64,000 nt of DNA. It comes from Gari tellinella (taxonomy: Eukaryota; Mollusca; Bivalvia; Cardiida; Psammobiidae). The notes below the pieces were generated by a model that did not search any database, had not been told where the DNA came from, and saw only the letters and a program-made list of their open reading frames with translations. Shown piece by piece: positions 1 to 10,927 of the stretch. The number at the start of each line of letters is the position of its first letter. Position 1 is the stretch's first letter. The stretch covers positions 5,704,001 through 5,768,000 of the forward strand of contig OV277867.1 in the NCBI GenBank assembly GCA_922989275.2, written 5' to 3'. The position numbers were made by a program, and so were the translations under genes.

Positions 1-240
1 TTCCTTGGCCAATCTCAGTCAGACACTGCGGAGACTTGTCAGGGATTAAGTTTCAATGGGACTATTGTTCCCTACGTCCGGTTTTGAATAAAGCCACGCC
101 AGACATTCTGTCTCCCGAAGAGGGATTAAGTTTGACCGGTGAATAAGCCATTGTTCCCATATCCTGTCTCGAGTCAATAGGACCGAGACATCCTGTCTCC
201 TGAGAAGGGATTAACTTTGATAGGCTTTGTCTGAACATGT
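1..240. repeat. Diverged ~83-bp tandem repeat, about three units
   Basis: The phrase GGGATTAAG/C recurs near 42, 122 and 207, each time preceded by a form of GAGACATTCTGTCTCC, giving spacings of about 80 and 86 bases. The left end lies outside the window. No coding potential was seen. Confidence 0.55.
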
Positions 241-1256
241 TCAGCTCTGTGTAGACCTATACCGTGTAGATCCAATACACAAAATACACCCCGATCTACA
301 TGAAATCCTCCGTACAGGACCTTCACCCCTGAGCTAAATATAAACCCACGTGTTTATCCTATTTTTAGAAAAGAAGGTCATCCAAGATGGCCGCCCTAAT
401 ATCCGCGAACACCTATGACATCCTTATATGCAAATGAGCTCCTCTCTTGTTACTTAATAAAGTAACACCCTGTCCGAAAGTAGGTCAAGATGGCCGCCGA
501 TTACGTCATCTTTGTTTACACGCAAACCGATGCATATACTACTACTTACTACTAAACTAGTCTCTGATTTGAGGCTTTTACAGAAGAAACGGCCATAGCA
601 GTTTCAAATATATTTTACCGTTGTTTAAACACACTGCTCCAACTGTTTGCAAATGCTACGGTAACAGTCGTCCTGTGAGTCTAACAACGTTTTATGTCAA
701 TTTTGTAAACAAATAGAGTTCCATATACCATTGGAAAGCTAATTTAAAGTGCTATATCCTTGTGTAAATCATATGTTTATCTTAGATTTCTATTGCCAGG
801 ATTACAATAGCCTATCTTCATTTTTAAATTTCCGTTGAGTCTTACAATGATCTATGTCCAATCATAAATATAGATTTTTTAAAGTCCATGACAAGAATAT
901 GCTTTTCAGAAGATAAATACCTTTAAAGTCGATTTTCTAAAAGAAAATCCTCATGGTAGATAAAACGCTGTGAGACTCACACTGCGGGTTGTCGCCTCCA
1001 GAAAGCATTTAATTTACAAGCATTTAATGGTCCAATAATAACTAACCGTTGGTATGGGGAAAACCCCAAATCACAAATAAACTTTTGAACGAAAGATTGA
1101 AGGTTATTGATTTATTATGCATGTGAGTAGCTTGATGCCGATACATGTTCATTTAACCTTTTCATTGCCATTATGACGAAATCACCAAACACAGTCGCTG
1201 ACATACCATGGTCTGCTTATAATTTCTGCCTGCATATTATTAGATATAAAACTTAT
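241..1256. other. Non-genic AT-rich stretch
   Basis: No open frame with coding character and no clear repeat border. Two copies of AAGATGGCCGCC lie near 384 and 487. They look like a YY1-type motif with one mismatch, but no promoter can be assigned. Confidence 0.5.
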
Positions 1257-2200
1257 ACGAGGGGTGTTCAAATAGTTTTGATACTGAATCAATAACTTCA
1301 ATATAATGAGTGCAAAATGCATGTATGATATATCATTTTAAAGAGCAATTATTCGCCTACACGATAGTATAATGCACGATAAGATCACATAACTCGATGA
1401 GTCACAACATGAACCTAAATGACCCCTACTTGAGGACACTGGAACATAGCACTTTTCAGACATTACTTTTTGACGCAATAACGTCTTAAAATGTACAATT
1501 TCCAGATTTTTTTCTTCAAATATATCAGTTTATGTCTAAATTTTAATGTAAATATTTTTTATTTCTATTGAAAGGGTTAACTGTCTAAAATCTCATTTTT
1601 TCAAAATCAACATTTCTTATTTTGCTAATGACGAAAGTGGACATGTTTTTTCGAACGCTATGAAAATGTTCTAGATCAGTATATCTACATTTTGATTTTA
1701 AAACATGAAACCATTTTTCAATGGCTTCAACTATAGCCTGGTTTAATAATAAAGAAAGAGTTTGTAGTTTCCCTAACTACTTTTATACATAACAGGAGAT
1801 CAATTTTTTATTATATTTTCAGTATGTGTTTAGAAATAGCTCTATTCTTTATATTTTATGTAATAATAACATTTAAAACTGTGTAGTGTTTGCATAATTG
1901 TCTGATTGTATTTAACAGAAAATTTCATAAACCTATTCAAAATAATAAAGCCGTACAAATAATCATAGTATCAAATTGTGTTTAGAAAATTGACTCATAT
2001 ATACACAAAAAGGTCCAGTATCCTCGAGGAGGGGTCACTTAGGTTCATGTTGGGGCTGATCGAGTAATGCGATATTATTGTGCATGATATCGCCGTGTCG
2101 GCACAGAATGGATCTTTAAAATGATAGATAACACATGCATTTTGCACTTATAATAATGAAGTAATTGCTCCAGTATCAAAACTTTTTGAACTACCCTCGT
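1257..2200. mobile_element. Non-autonomous DNA transposon with ~190-bp inverted arms
   Basis: The left arm (1257-1450) begins ACGAGGGGTGTTCAAATAG and matches the reverse complement of the right arm (about 2005-2200), which ends CTTTTTGAACTACCCTCGT. Shared words along the arms include TGATACTG, GCAAAATGCATG and CATGAACCTAA. TA dinucleotides flank both ends, as expected of IS630/Tc1/mariner-type insertion. The interior (1450-2005) is AT-rich with no transposase. The arms have diverged, so this is an old copy. Confidence 0.7.
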
Positions 2201-2211
2201 ATATGAGTGCG

Positions 2212-2274
2212 AAACAGTTTGAATCCAAATCAGACGCCGCATTAATCGGCGTCTGATCAGGATCAAAACTGTTT
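2212..2274. repeat. Hairpin repeat core (GATCAGACGCCG type)
   Basis: An imperfect palindrome runs from AAACAGTTTGAATCC through CAGACGCCG and CGGCGTCTGATCAGG to AAACTGTTTACA. It is one of more than thirty such cores in this window. Confidence 0.8.
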
Positions 2275-2465
2275 ACAAATGTCAGTTATGTCGGCTTTGG
2301 CAGTAGAATGGCTAATAATGAACTATTTAATTGGTATTATCATAATTGAGTCTCAGCCTTCAAATTGATTACTACACACATGAAATCTTATGATAAAAAC
2401 ATATGTACATCAATTATGTTCACCATTACCATTCATTTGTAAGTAATGTTATTCAGACTTGCTGA

Positions 2466-2838
2466 TACAGCGTTCCCTCTCTACAACGACATCCAATGGG
2501 AGACACATAGTGTTTGTGTTGTATGGAGGGAGTCGTTATAGAGAGGGAACATTAAGAATTGGCTTACATTTACAAACAGCTTGAATCCAGATCAGACGCC
2601 GCGTAACGCGGCGTCTGATCAGGATTCAAGCTGTTTGTCACTGGTCAATATATGTTTTCTATCAAAATCTCTACTTATATGTAACTCTGAGAGAAAACAG
2701 CAGACGACAAGCTTAAGCAGACGATATTGCAGCAGTAAAAGAGTTAGACTTAATTATCCCGTTAAGGGAATTTCGGCGAGTGTCGTTGTAAGGAGGGAGT
2801 CGTTGTTGGGAGGGCCGTTGTAGAGAGGGAGCGCTGTA
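2466..2838. mobile_element. MITE family B, copy 1 (TACAGCGTTCCCTCTC ends)
   Basis: The ends TACAGCGTTCCCTCTCTACA and TGTAGAGAGGGAGCGCTGTA are inverted repeats. A hairpin core with GATCAGACGCCG sits near 2573-2640. The element is about 373 bp, and a copy of almost equal length in the opposite orientation lies at 13126-13499. It is non-coding; open frames inside it only read through the palindrome. Confidence 0.8.
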
Positions 2839-3347
2839 GTTCATCGATTCAATACAATACAATGCTGTATACCATATCTGTTTTACCTCCTTCACTACGA
2901 GATTTTCATTCATTACCATAAATGTGCAGTATAATAAATATCCAAAATTGCAAATAAAAGTTTACAGAACTAACAATTAAACATTGGATATACAAGTTAA
3001 CAGAATCAACAATTCAACATTGCACACAAAAGTAACAGAATTAACCATTCAACATTGTCCACAGAAATTAAAGCCTCTTCTGTAATAAGACCTTTTTATG
3101 GTTGAAATACAACAAAGGTTAATAATAATGTTTGGCCATTCTTATGGGCAAAGTCGGTCTTTGAAATGTTACAAACAGACCAAAATCACTCAAATGGGTG
3201 ATTTATAGAGAATCTTACATAAGTGCCCATTAATTATCATTTTTCAATAAACGAGTTCACTAAAGCAATATGACGCGAGCCTTGGCGAGCGTTTTATTTA
3301 TTTTAGTCAACGAGTTTATTTAAAACTATGATTAATGAGCTCGAATG
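2839..3347. repeat. Gene-free stretch with a ~35-bp x3 tandem repeat
   Basis: Three diverged units of about 35 bp (ACAGAACTAACAATTAAACATTG type) lie at 2961-3066. Nothing else was recognised in this interval. Confidence 0.5.
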
Positions 3348-4279
3348 TTAAGCCACGACCTCACTGTACCGGTTTGGGTCCCCGGTGAGTCCCGGTTTAG
3401 CAAACCGGCAGTCACCGGCAGTCGCCGGCAGTCACCGGGAGTATGGGGAGTGCCGGAGCAACGCCGGGGTATGCCGGGCAACGCCGGATCTTTACCGGCA
3501 CATCCGGGGCAGCTCCTGGTCTCCACCGTGAACAACCGGGGTGTTTGCGAGGACAAATTTGATTTTTGGTTTTAAAAATGCAGATTTTTACATTTTGATT
3601 TTAGCGTTTGCGTTTCGTCTGTGTTTAAATAGGAAATTATATCGGCATCTCTATTGTATAGGGTAAATCAAATATATAAAAACGAAAGTGTTTTTTTTTT
3701 AAATAAATGGCTTCAGGCTAAAGTCTTTATGTCCACTACAAACAGTATGTAACCAGATTAGACGCTGGGCAAACTGTTTGAAACTCATATTAAAATGATG
3801 TTTGAACAGTCTACAACATTATTATGTTCTATTTTATTGCATTTCGTTTGTGTTTCATCTCATATACCCCGAGAGAAAAAAGAGAATTTATACTAATTCA
3901 CGTCCGCCCCGGTTTATTTCCTTTCCAGCGAACACCGGGTAACGCCAGCACGTCACCGGTAAACAACCGGGGTTGATCGGGACGACACCGGTGGTCACCG
4001 GGATACCACCGGCGACAGCCGGGGTTATACCGGGATTAACCGGGAACAGACCGGCCCTGCACCGGAACTACGCAGGGCCAAACCGGGAACTCACCGGGAA
4101 GGTCCGGGGAGATCCGGCTTCAAAACCGGTGCTCCACCGGGGGAGACACTGGGAATGTGAGATCGCAATTTATTTTTTCATAAAAAACGCACCGGCTTAC
4201 CCCGGTCCAGCCCGGTTCACCGGCTATCTCCACCGGGACGTACCGGGGCCAGCACCGGGACAGTGAGATCGGGGCTTAA
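3348..4279. mobile_element. TIR element saturated with CCGG motifs, TTAA ends
   Basis: The left end TTAAGCCACGACCTCACTGT and the right end (reverse complement TTAAGCCCCGATCTCACTGT) are near-identical inverted repeats that begin with TTAA. TTAA is the target duplicated by piggyBac- and Kolobok-type transposons. Both subterminal zones (3355-3545 and 3915-4270) are packed with ACCGG, CCGGT and CCGGG words and are strikingly GC-rich against the AT-rich surroundings. The middle (3550-3910) is AT-rich and contains a weak AAACAG..CTGTTTG hairpin at 3738-3780. Open frames over the CCGG zones are low-complexity artefacts. No transposase is present. Confidence 0.7.
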
Positions 4280-4989
4280 GATTCTATTTTTCATATAAAC
4301 ATTGTAAAACCCTATTAAATCAACTGAATCCTTAGTTTGTAGTGTCTCCGCCATATGTATTTTCAACCGTCATTTGGCGTCCCGCTTCATGCAGCAGATA
4401 GGGCCGGAACCAAAATATTGATATTTCACTATGAGTTATTGAACGGCTTTATTACATTGTCAGAGGCTAATGTGATAAAAAAACAACATAATAAATCGAA
4501 AGTGGAAATTCTGATACAAATAGTACGGCACGACTTAGTGTCACTTAAAACGACCGGGATCAACTACACTGGGTGAAACGTATCCCGGATATTGCTATAA
4601 AATGAGCCACATTTCGACACAACGGTGGTAAAACGAAAGTAACGAAGATAAATATATGCGCATTTTCTCTTATTTAGTTATTTTTCAGCACTTGACAGGT
4701 AATGCTTTTATAGAATCATCATACGCACGCATATACACGCTATATATATAATTTAGAATCAAACACTTTTAACGATGGGAAAAACACAAAATGAATGCCA
4801 TGCTCGTGAAATTACTGTACTTCCCTATTCTAGATTTTTTATGTTACTGAAAGACGCGATTAAAATATAACCAGAGGTTCACGATGGCCCTATATCGATC
4901 ACATGAGCAACTATTGTGTTATACTGAATGTAAATCGTTGTTTGCACACAGAACTGTGGACCGTTGCTTGAAAAACAGTCTGGCCCTTA
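4280..4989. other. No gene recognised
   Basis: AT-rich sequence containing a short frame (4355-4576) that resembles no known family. No repeat border was seen. Confidence 0.4.
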
Positions 4990-5640
4990 CATACTTTTTA
5001 AAGGTTGTCTTATGTTAGTCTATGTAAAACCGATCAGCCCCGGGACAGGGCAATGTTTGACCCGAGGGTAATAATTTGAACAATCTCGATAGAAGACGAT
5101 AATGCAAAGCTACATGTCAAATATCAATGATACTGGCCTTATGAGTTCAGGGTAGAATATTTTTAAAGGGTTTTCACATGAAAAGCTGATAGCCCCAGGC
5201 GGGGCCAACATTGGCCAGAAGTCATTATTTGAATAACATTTGTAGATGACCACAAGGCCAAGCTACATGTCAAATATTGATGATCTTGGGTTACGGTTTC
5301 AGAGAAAAAGATTTTGAAAGTTTTTCATATGAAAAACTGATAGGCCTCAGGACGGCTAAATGTTTTGGCCGGGGTCATAATGTGAACATTCTTTGTGAGG
5401 ACTACAATGCAAAGCTAAATGTATAAATCAAATATTAAAGGGTCTAGGCTTTACAGTTTCAGAGAAGAAGACTTTTAAATGTTTTCTTATATAAGTTTAT
5501 GTAAAGCCGATGCGTCCAGGGGCGGGACCAATTTTGACCCAGGGGTAATAATAAGAACACTCCCAGTAGATACCCATAATGCAAAGCTACCTGTCAACTA
5601 TGAATGATCTTGGCCTTACGGTTTCACAAAGGCTCGCTCA
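4990..5640. repeat. Degenerate ~165-bp tandem repeat
   Basis: The phrases CAAAGCTACATGTCAAATAT, GGCCTTACGGTTTCAGAG and GATAGCCCCAGG..GGGCCAA recur about four times at 150-170 bp spacing. Units are strongly diverged. This style of non-coding tandem array is common in molluscan genomes. Confidence 0.65.
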
Positions 5641-5964
5641 ATAAAATTTCAATTGTAGACTCGGTTACGATCAGCTTGTCTAAAATATCGACGAGTGACA
5701 TACCCTATATCAACTAGTTGTGCCCAAAGTACATATTTCTAACAGATGTCCTATATTCGGTTCTGCTGTATGAAAAGAATGCTATTTTTAACAAAAAGTG
5801 TCATTTACAACAATTAGGCTATATATACCCTAACGGAATAAGCATATGATATGAAGACTAAATGGAACATTCAATGAATCGTTCTATGAGTTCTTATATC
5901 TGGATCATTTAAAAATGAGAAATTATAAACAAAACTCTTAAAACACTTAAAACATATGTCTGTC
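5641..5964. other. No gene recognised
   Basis: AT-rich spacer between the tandem array and a SINE. No open frame or repeat border worth naming. Confidence 0.4.
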
Positions 5965-6310
5965 TATGTACGACGACAAAGGTCACACATTGGACTACGG
6001 TACCAGGGGTGGTGAGTTCGACCCCGCCGGACCAGCGGTCTGACTAGGGTTTTTTCCGAATCCCCGATGATGAACATGAATATTCTTGAGCAAGACCTGT
6101 ACCGCGAAAGGCTTCTCTTCACCCAGGGGGTAAAATTTGTACATGTGAGGAGTCTGAGCCGGTACTGCGGTTGCTTACGCGCCATATGTTAGCAATGATC
6201 AATAGTGTACGCAAGATGGCTCAAGGAGCAAGGGCGTGAATGCACAGTCGGCTGTGTCGTATTCAGACTGAAAGTAGACTATATCTTGGTACTTTTTTAT
6301 TCCAAACAAA
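5965..6310 (+). mobile_element. tRNA-derived SINE
   Basis: A B-box-like GAGTTCGACCCCGCC near 6012 is followed by CCGGACCAGCGGTCTGACTAG and a body containing CAAGACCTGTACCGCG, GCCATATGTTAGCA and CAAGATGGCTCAA. The same body occurs, split, at 55133-55935, so this is a dispersed family. It lies just downstream of the gene 1 stop codon on the opposite strand and may supply gene 1's polyadenylation signal. Confidence 0.7.
6296..6301 (-). promoter_or_regulatory. Candidate polyadenylation signal of gene 1
   Basis: AATAAA on the minus strand, about 230 bases past the gene 1 stop codon. It sits at the edge of the SINE, so it may be transposon-derived. No other evidence supports its use. Confidence 0.35.
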
Positions 6311-6530
6311 GCTGTTAGGTACCCTAGTCTGAAAAGAGACTTTTCTGTTTGCAACTCAAACGTTTCAAATTGTTCATGCTACATACTAGTATATATGTTT
6401 ATATTTTGATGCATTTTAAAAGTAGTGTGATTCAATTATATCGGTCAAAGCCTTAACTTACAGTAGAGTTTAATAGAAATAGCAAGTTTAACTTACCTAC
6501 TTGTGTTTGACATGTGACCTTTGTTTTCTA

Positions 6531-7724
6531 TTATTTTAACAAGTCCAATAACACTTGAATTCTCTCTTCACAGCCGGGTTCTTTTTTCTGCTCCTCGCTT
6601 TTTTTAAGTAACTCAATCTGGTCCTTTAATGCCATTGTCTCGTTTCGGTTAGAAACTCCTCGCAAAAGATTAATGTGGACTCTGATTTCATTCATCTTCT
6701 CTTTGATGCACTTCTGTAAGTCCTTCAAGTGATCGGCCATTCTATCGAGGACCTTTGTAACGGTCATTGTTTCTCCTGGCGTCTTGCGATATTTGTCTTC
6801 CTTTTCTGTGTATGTCTTTGTTATTGTCTCCTCAACGTATTTGTAAATGTACGGCGTGTTGGCATGTGAGGTCCAGTGGCATTTATCGAAACACACTTCA
6901 CAATTGCCAGATTTATCCATCGAAGCACAGCCGGCCTTATCCTCGTTTCTTGGAATACTACAAGTTTCATGGCATGTGATATTGCAGTTAAGGCAGTTGG
7001 TTACATGTTTCCCGGGCGACAAGTCAGATGTGTGCAGTTTTCGTATCTTGACAGTATAAGTGAATGTAGCATTCATTTCAATTTCTTGTTTGTTGTCTTC
7101 AACTATTTTCTTCTCAGTTTTTAAGTTAACGATTTCATCTAGTCCACTCACTAACTCCGGTTGTAGTTCTTCGATCTTATCTTCAAGAACATGCCTGTCG
7201 GGCACAAACGGCATGGCAATCTTTGCAGATGATGAGTTGAGATGACTGAAGAACGATTTCAAACATTCTGTCCCAACCTCCCAGAATAGCGGAGAAAGTG
7301 GACAGTATGGTGTTGAATTGTTGGGTACAAATAGTGCAGCATTGTTGAAAGGGACGTATTTGTCATATAGAACGCCAGTTTGGCTAATAGCCCGCAAAAC
7401 AGGTGGCTCTTTGCAGTCCGCATGTGTCGCTATTATACAGACGTTTTCTCCCGATTCAGCACTCATTGTGGACAGAACTGACCGAGTAATTTTACTGTAA
7501 TTGTCTGATAGCTCTGTATCGTTTGCTCTGATCAGTAAACAAACGGCATTGTAGTACTTTGTATCACCAGATTTCGATTCAAAAATACATCTCAGTTGTT
7601 GCAAGATTGATGAGCAACTATCACCAGCACTGGCATCGAAGCTTTGAGTATCAATGATGTTGAGCTTGAATTTTAGTCTACTACCTTCTAATGGATTTAC
7701 ACAGTATTCTCTTGTCCATCTATC
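6531..7724 (-). CDS. Gene 1 terminal exon: GTPase-like domain remainder, coiled coil, Cys/His zinc region
   Basis: This exon opens after a TGCACAG acceptor and runs 397 residues to TAA. It joins 10087-10253 in frame (GAG|GTAAGC to CAG|GAT, phase 0). In order: a G3-like IIDTQSF at about residues 23-29, where DTPG would be usual; a G4-like ATHAD at about 99-103; a Glu/Lys-rich coiled coil at about 177-218; and a Cys/His region at about 244-287 with spacing C-x2-C-x3-CH-x2-C-x10-C-x8-C-x2-C-x3-CHW-x2-H. A conserved YVEETIT..YRK..G..MTV.KVLDRM stretch and a final helix follow. The family is a P-loop/AIG1-like G domain fused to fibronectin III and zinc parts, seen in molluscs and fish from memory. 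Its biochemical role is unknown. The degenerate G3 together with the P-loop change suggests weak or absent GTP hydrolysis. The second half is closely similar to gene 2 at 47491-48156. The starting residue of the whole protein is not in this exon. Confidence 0.85.
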   Translation of the reverse strand, partial: DRWTREYCVNPLEGSRLKFKLNIIDTQSFDASAGDSCSSILQQLRCIFESKSGDTKYYNAVCLLIRANDTELSDNYSKITRSVLSTMSAESGENVCIIATHADCKEPPVLRAISQTGVLYDKYVPFNNAALFVPNNSTPYCPLSPLFWEVGTECLKSFFSHLNSSSAKIAMPFVPDRHVLEDKIEELQPELVSGLDEIVNLKTEKKIVEDNKQEIEMNATFTYTVKIRKLHTSDLSPGKHVTNCLNCNITCHETCSIPRNEDKAGCASMDKSGNCEVCFDKCHWTSHANTPYIYKYVEETITKTYTEKEDKYRKTPGETMTVTKVLDRMADHLKDLQKCIKEKMNEIRVHINLLRGVSNRNETMALKDQIELLKKSEEQKKEPGCEERIQVLLDLLK

Positions 7725-10086
7725 CTGTGCATTTCAAGAATAGAAAAGATTGAATTAAAAGTTACCTGCCTAGTGAAATCAAGAAATATTCAGTCAGTTT
7801 ATATTGATATGTTTTATGCTCCCAATTAGTGGGTAAGCATATATTTGCGCTTTGTCCGTCTGTCCGTATTTCCGTCCTTCTCTTCACTCGTCCGGCTGTC
7901 CGTCGGGTTTTCCATATCTCCGTCACTTTTTTGTCCGGAGTATATCTCCTGAACAGATTACACCGTAAGTTAATGAAACTTAATACAGTGATAGAGGATG
8001 ACAAGGGAAAGTGTACAAGAACCATAACTATATCATCTCCGAACATTGAATTAACTCCCTTTTTCTTATTTAAAATTACAATTTTGACAGGAAGATATAT
8101 CCAGAAATATAATATGCAGCTAATTGACTCTTTGTTTTCAGATAAATGAGGAGTCAATGATGTCAAATGCGTACGAACCTCAACTCTACCTTCATCCAAA
8201 ATTATATTGCTTTTCTTTTCCTGATTTTATAAATTCATTTTTATTTCGCTGCATTATAATATTGTCTAACACTTAACTTTTGAATGCTTCCAGATAACCC
8301 AATGAAACATCGAAACTTCAAAAAGCAATACAGTGTTACTAAAGGATGTGCAGTATATAAGAATCATATTAACTTTGTCATCCCCCAATATGGAATTATC
8401 TCCCTTTTCTTTAAAAAAATCATTTTTACTGGATATCGTAAAAATGGCGAAAGGTAACTAATGGAAACTTTGTACACTGATAAGGGATGAATTACAGATT
8501 ATTAGTTATTAAAAACTGTAATCTTATGTTTGTCTATAATCCATAACCTCCTTTTTATGAGTTTAATATTTCATTTTTATATCCAATGCATTACAAATTT
8601 GTCCAGCCAATATCTCTCTTTAATGATTCGAGGTAAACCGTTGAAAAGTCACAAATACAGATAACACAAGGAATTTCAGCACACAAGAACCATAACTCTA
8701 GCATTTGTAAAATTTTATTAATCTTCCTTTTTAAAATGCTATAACCTTGTGTATTTCTTTTGAGAGCATCCATCGTTTCCAAAGATATTCTTGCTTTTAT
8801 ATGAGAATAATAAGAATTATAAGTGTGGTGTGTGTAACGTCTCCCGATATTAGTTTCAAGAATTCTAATTCTCAACAATCAAACACCTATATCTTCTAGA
8901 ACTACATTAAAACGGTCAATTCAATAATTACACTTTATTGAAGTCTGGTAGATAGAATCACTTGCATATTGTACATATTTAAATTTAAGAAAGCCTAATT
9001 TCTAATGACAGAAAAAAGTATCATTTAAAATTCAAAAGTACAGGTTATATTTCAGAATATCCAAATCCCAATCTGTGAAAGATATATAAATATATACATG
9101 TAGAATGATTGAAACGGACACTATTAATGATTCGTTGAAATATGAACAAGGGTGTTTGAAACAATGAATATATCGTAAAGTTCTGCTTTTAGTAGAGTTT
9201 CGGACTTGCCATAAGTTTCTATGCTCAGTTTTAAAAAAAACCAGAATGTTTTATTCCAATATACATCTATATATATATTGTATATGTAATAGGGTTTGGA
9301 ACATACATTCTGAAAACATTAGATCTATCCCTGTTCTAACAATCTAATGTACAAAATATGAATACTAACTTATACATATTTTAGAAACAGAGAGAAAAAG
9401 AGATAGGATGAGAGAGAGAAAGGGAGAGAGGGGGATATTTAAGACCGTATAGACCTATCTTTATGGTGATCAAAAGACAATCATAATTTGATTAATCAGT
9501 CAAAGAAAATATAGCAATATAGCATTTCTTTCCTATGACAATACTCTTATCAAATAAACATAAGTCCTTTGAATAGGTCATTGATGAAGTTTCATATTTG
9601 ACTGATATTTATTCAGTCGATAACGGCTATTACCTCTGACCTGACCTAACAGAAACAACCAAGCCTAGTGTTAGTCATCTGCATGTGTTCCGTAAATCGT
9701 GCATGTGCATTAGGAATGCACATACATTTTGTAAAGGAGATGTGCGGTCTTTGCATAAACATTAGTCCTTTCATGTATCAGTAGGTATTTTGAACTACAT
9801 GTATATATTGTTTACAGTAAAAATGTCACGGCTATACATCTATTCAAAGTAACTTCGTTGGCAATAAATACATGTACCTATTTTATATAACCGGGTACAT
9901 AGGGAAAACATTACAGCAATATATATACTACCTATTGTTCCTTAGAGTTAATTAACTGCAATAAAGCCTTGCTTCAGTGTAGTCTATGTAATGCCTTACA
10001 ATCCTTAGCGTTTGAAAACATGCACTTGTAAGTTAATTCTCTGGATCTTTTAAACATGAAGCTATATTAAAATAACATTAGCTTAC
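7725..10086. repeat. Gene 1 last intron: degenerate tandem repeats, then unannotated AT-rich DNA
   Basis: From 7830 to about 8900 there are diverged units of a molluscan-type repeat (TTGTCCGTCTGTCCGT, CACAAGAACCATAACT, GAATTAACTCCCTTTTTC). From 8900 to 10086 I see only AT-rich sequence with a GA-rich run at 9385-9440. No exon-like segment was found. Confidence 0.5.
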
Positions 10087-10253
10087 CTCGGATTCCGTTG
10101 TTTCTGTATTTCTGAGAGTGAAGCGGTAGTGGTCGGTCCATTTCACCCCGAGGCAGTAATTGATAACACCGTCAATAAACGTTCTTTTGCCAGACCCCTT
10201 CGCTCCTATTAGGACAATCGTCTTCTCTAAAGTAGCTGCTCTGTTTGGGGATC
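10087..10253 (-). CDS. Gene 1 internal exon: P-loop (G1) of the GTPase-like domain
   Basis: This exon encodes SPNRAATLEKTIVLIGAKG followed by SGKRTFIDGVINY, a clear Walker A setting (G-x4-GK) followed by a helix and a YCLGVKWTDHYRF strand region typical of AIG1-like G domains. The usual Ser/Thr after GK is Arg here (GKRT), so the magnesium ligand appears displaced or lost. I chose the acceptor ACATCAG|GATCC because it needs two bases to complete the phase-1 codon left by 12504-12921 and joins RKFEIG directly to SPNRA. The open frame extends further upstream (to about 10340), so a longer exon is possible. The donor is GAG|GTAAGC, phase 0. Confidence 0.8.
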
Positions 10254-10640
10254 CTGATGTAAATAGTTTGTAGGATTTGTAGAAATACGATTTCAAAATG
10301 TTTTTGTCTCTAATTCCGTATAGTTATTTGCAACATATTTCTTTAAAACAGTTGAGAATACGTACTTCTTTTGAAATATACGCGGTTTTGCTGAAACCCT
10401 GTTTGGATACATATCAGGCTCCAAATGGTTTGCCACTTAGACAAAACTAAATCGTCGGGATTTTCAAGAGAAGCCATTTTCTACATTTTATTGCATCGTG
10501 TTTGCGTTAAGATTCATTCAAACGGGAAAGAAAGGTGTATTCCCCATTGTAAAGACCACAATAAACTACATGTCACGGGGTCAGCCGTTCCATGGTTTGT
10601 CAATGTTCATGTTTCTATGTTATATGTCTTTTATATGTGT
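10254..10640. other. Gene 1 intron, no further feature
   Basis: An open frame at 10425-10655 on the plus strand has no recognisable family. Nothing else was seen. Confidence 0.4.
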
Positions 10641-10835
10641 CATACTCATGTGTAGATCCTTCATCTTCATTTAGATCCTTCATTCTCATGTAGATCTTTC
10701 ATATTCATGTTTAGATCCTTCATTTTCATGTAGACCCTTTAATTTTCATATGTAGATCCGCCCATGCTCACATTCATTTAGCTCACCCCATAGTCATGTA
10801 GATCCGCCCATGCTCATATAGGTATATCTAGATTC
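10641..10835. repeat. Minisatellite of CATGTAGATCCTTCAT type
   Basis: About eight imperfect units built from TCATGTAGATCCTTCATTC and TCATGTAGATCCGCCCATGC variants. Confidence 0.7.
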
Positions 10836-10927
10836 ATGGTCATATACTTACTAACCAATCATTTACTTTCAAGTTCAACTAACCCTTAACCTTTTCGTAT
10901 AAAATAGCCACACCAACTTGCACGTGC

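Noticed and set aside
3332..4266. Pro/Gly/Arg-rich frames
   Set aside because: GC-rich CCGG zones of a TIR element; no family similarity and both strands open.
6767..7500. Plus-strand frames opposite gene 1's terminal exon
   Set aside because: Shadows of the minus-strand coding exon.
10254..10340. Longer P-loop exon reaching about 10340
   Set aside because: Frame is open but no acceptor with the right phase was found; ACATCAG at 10254 fits the FN3 exon exactly. Not fully excluded.
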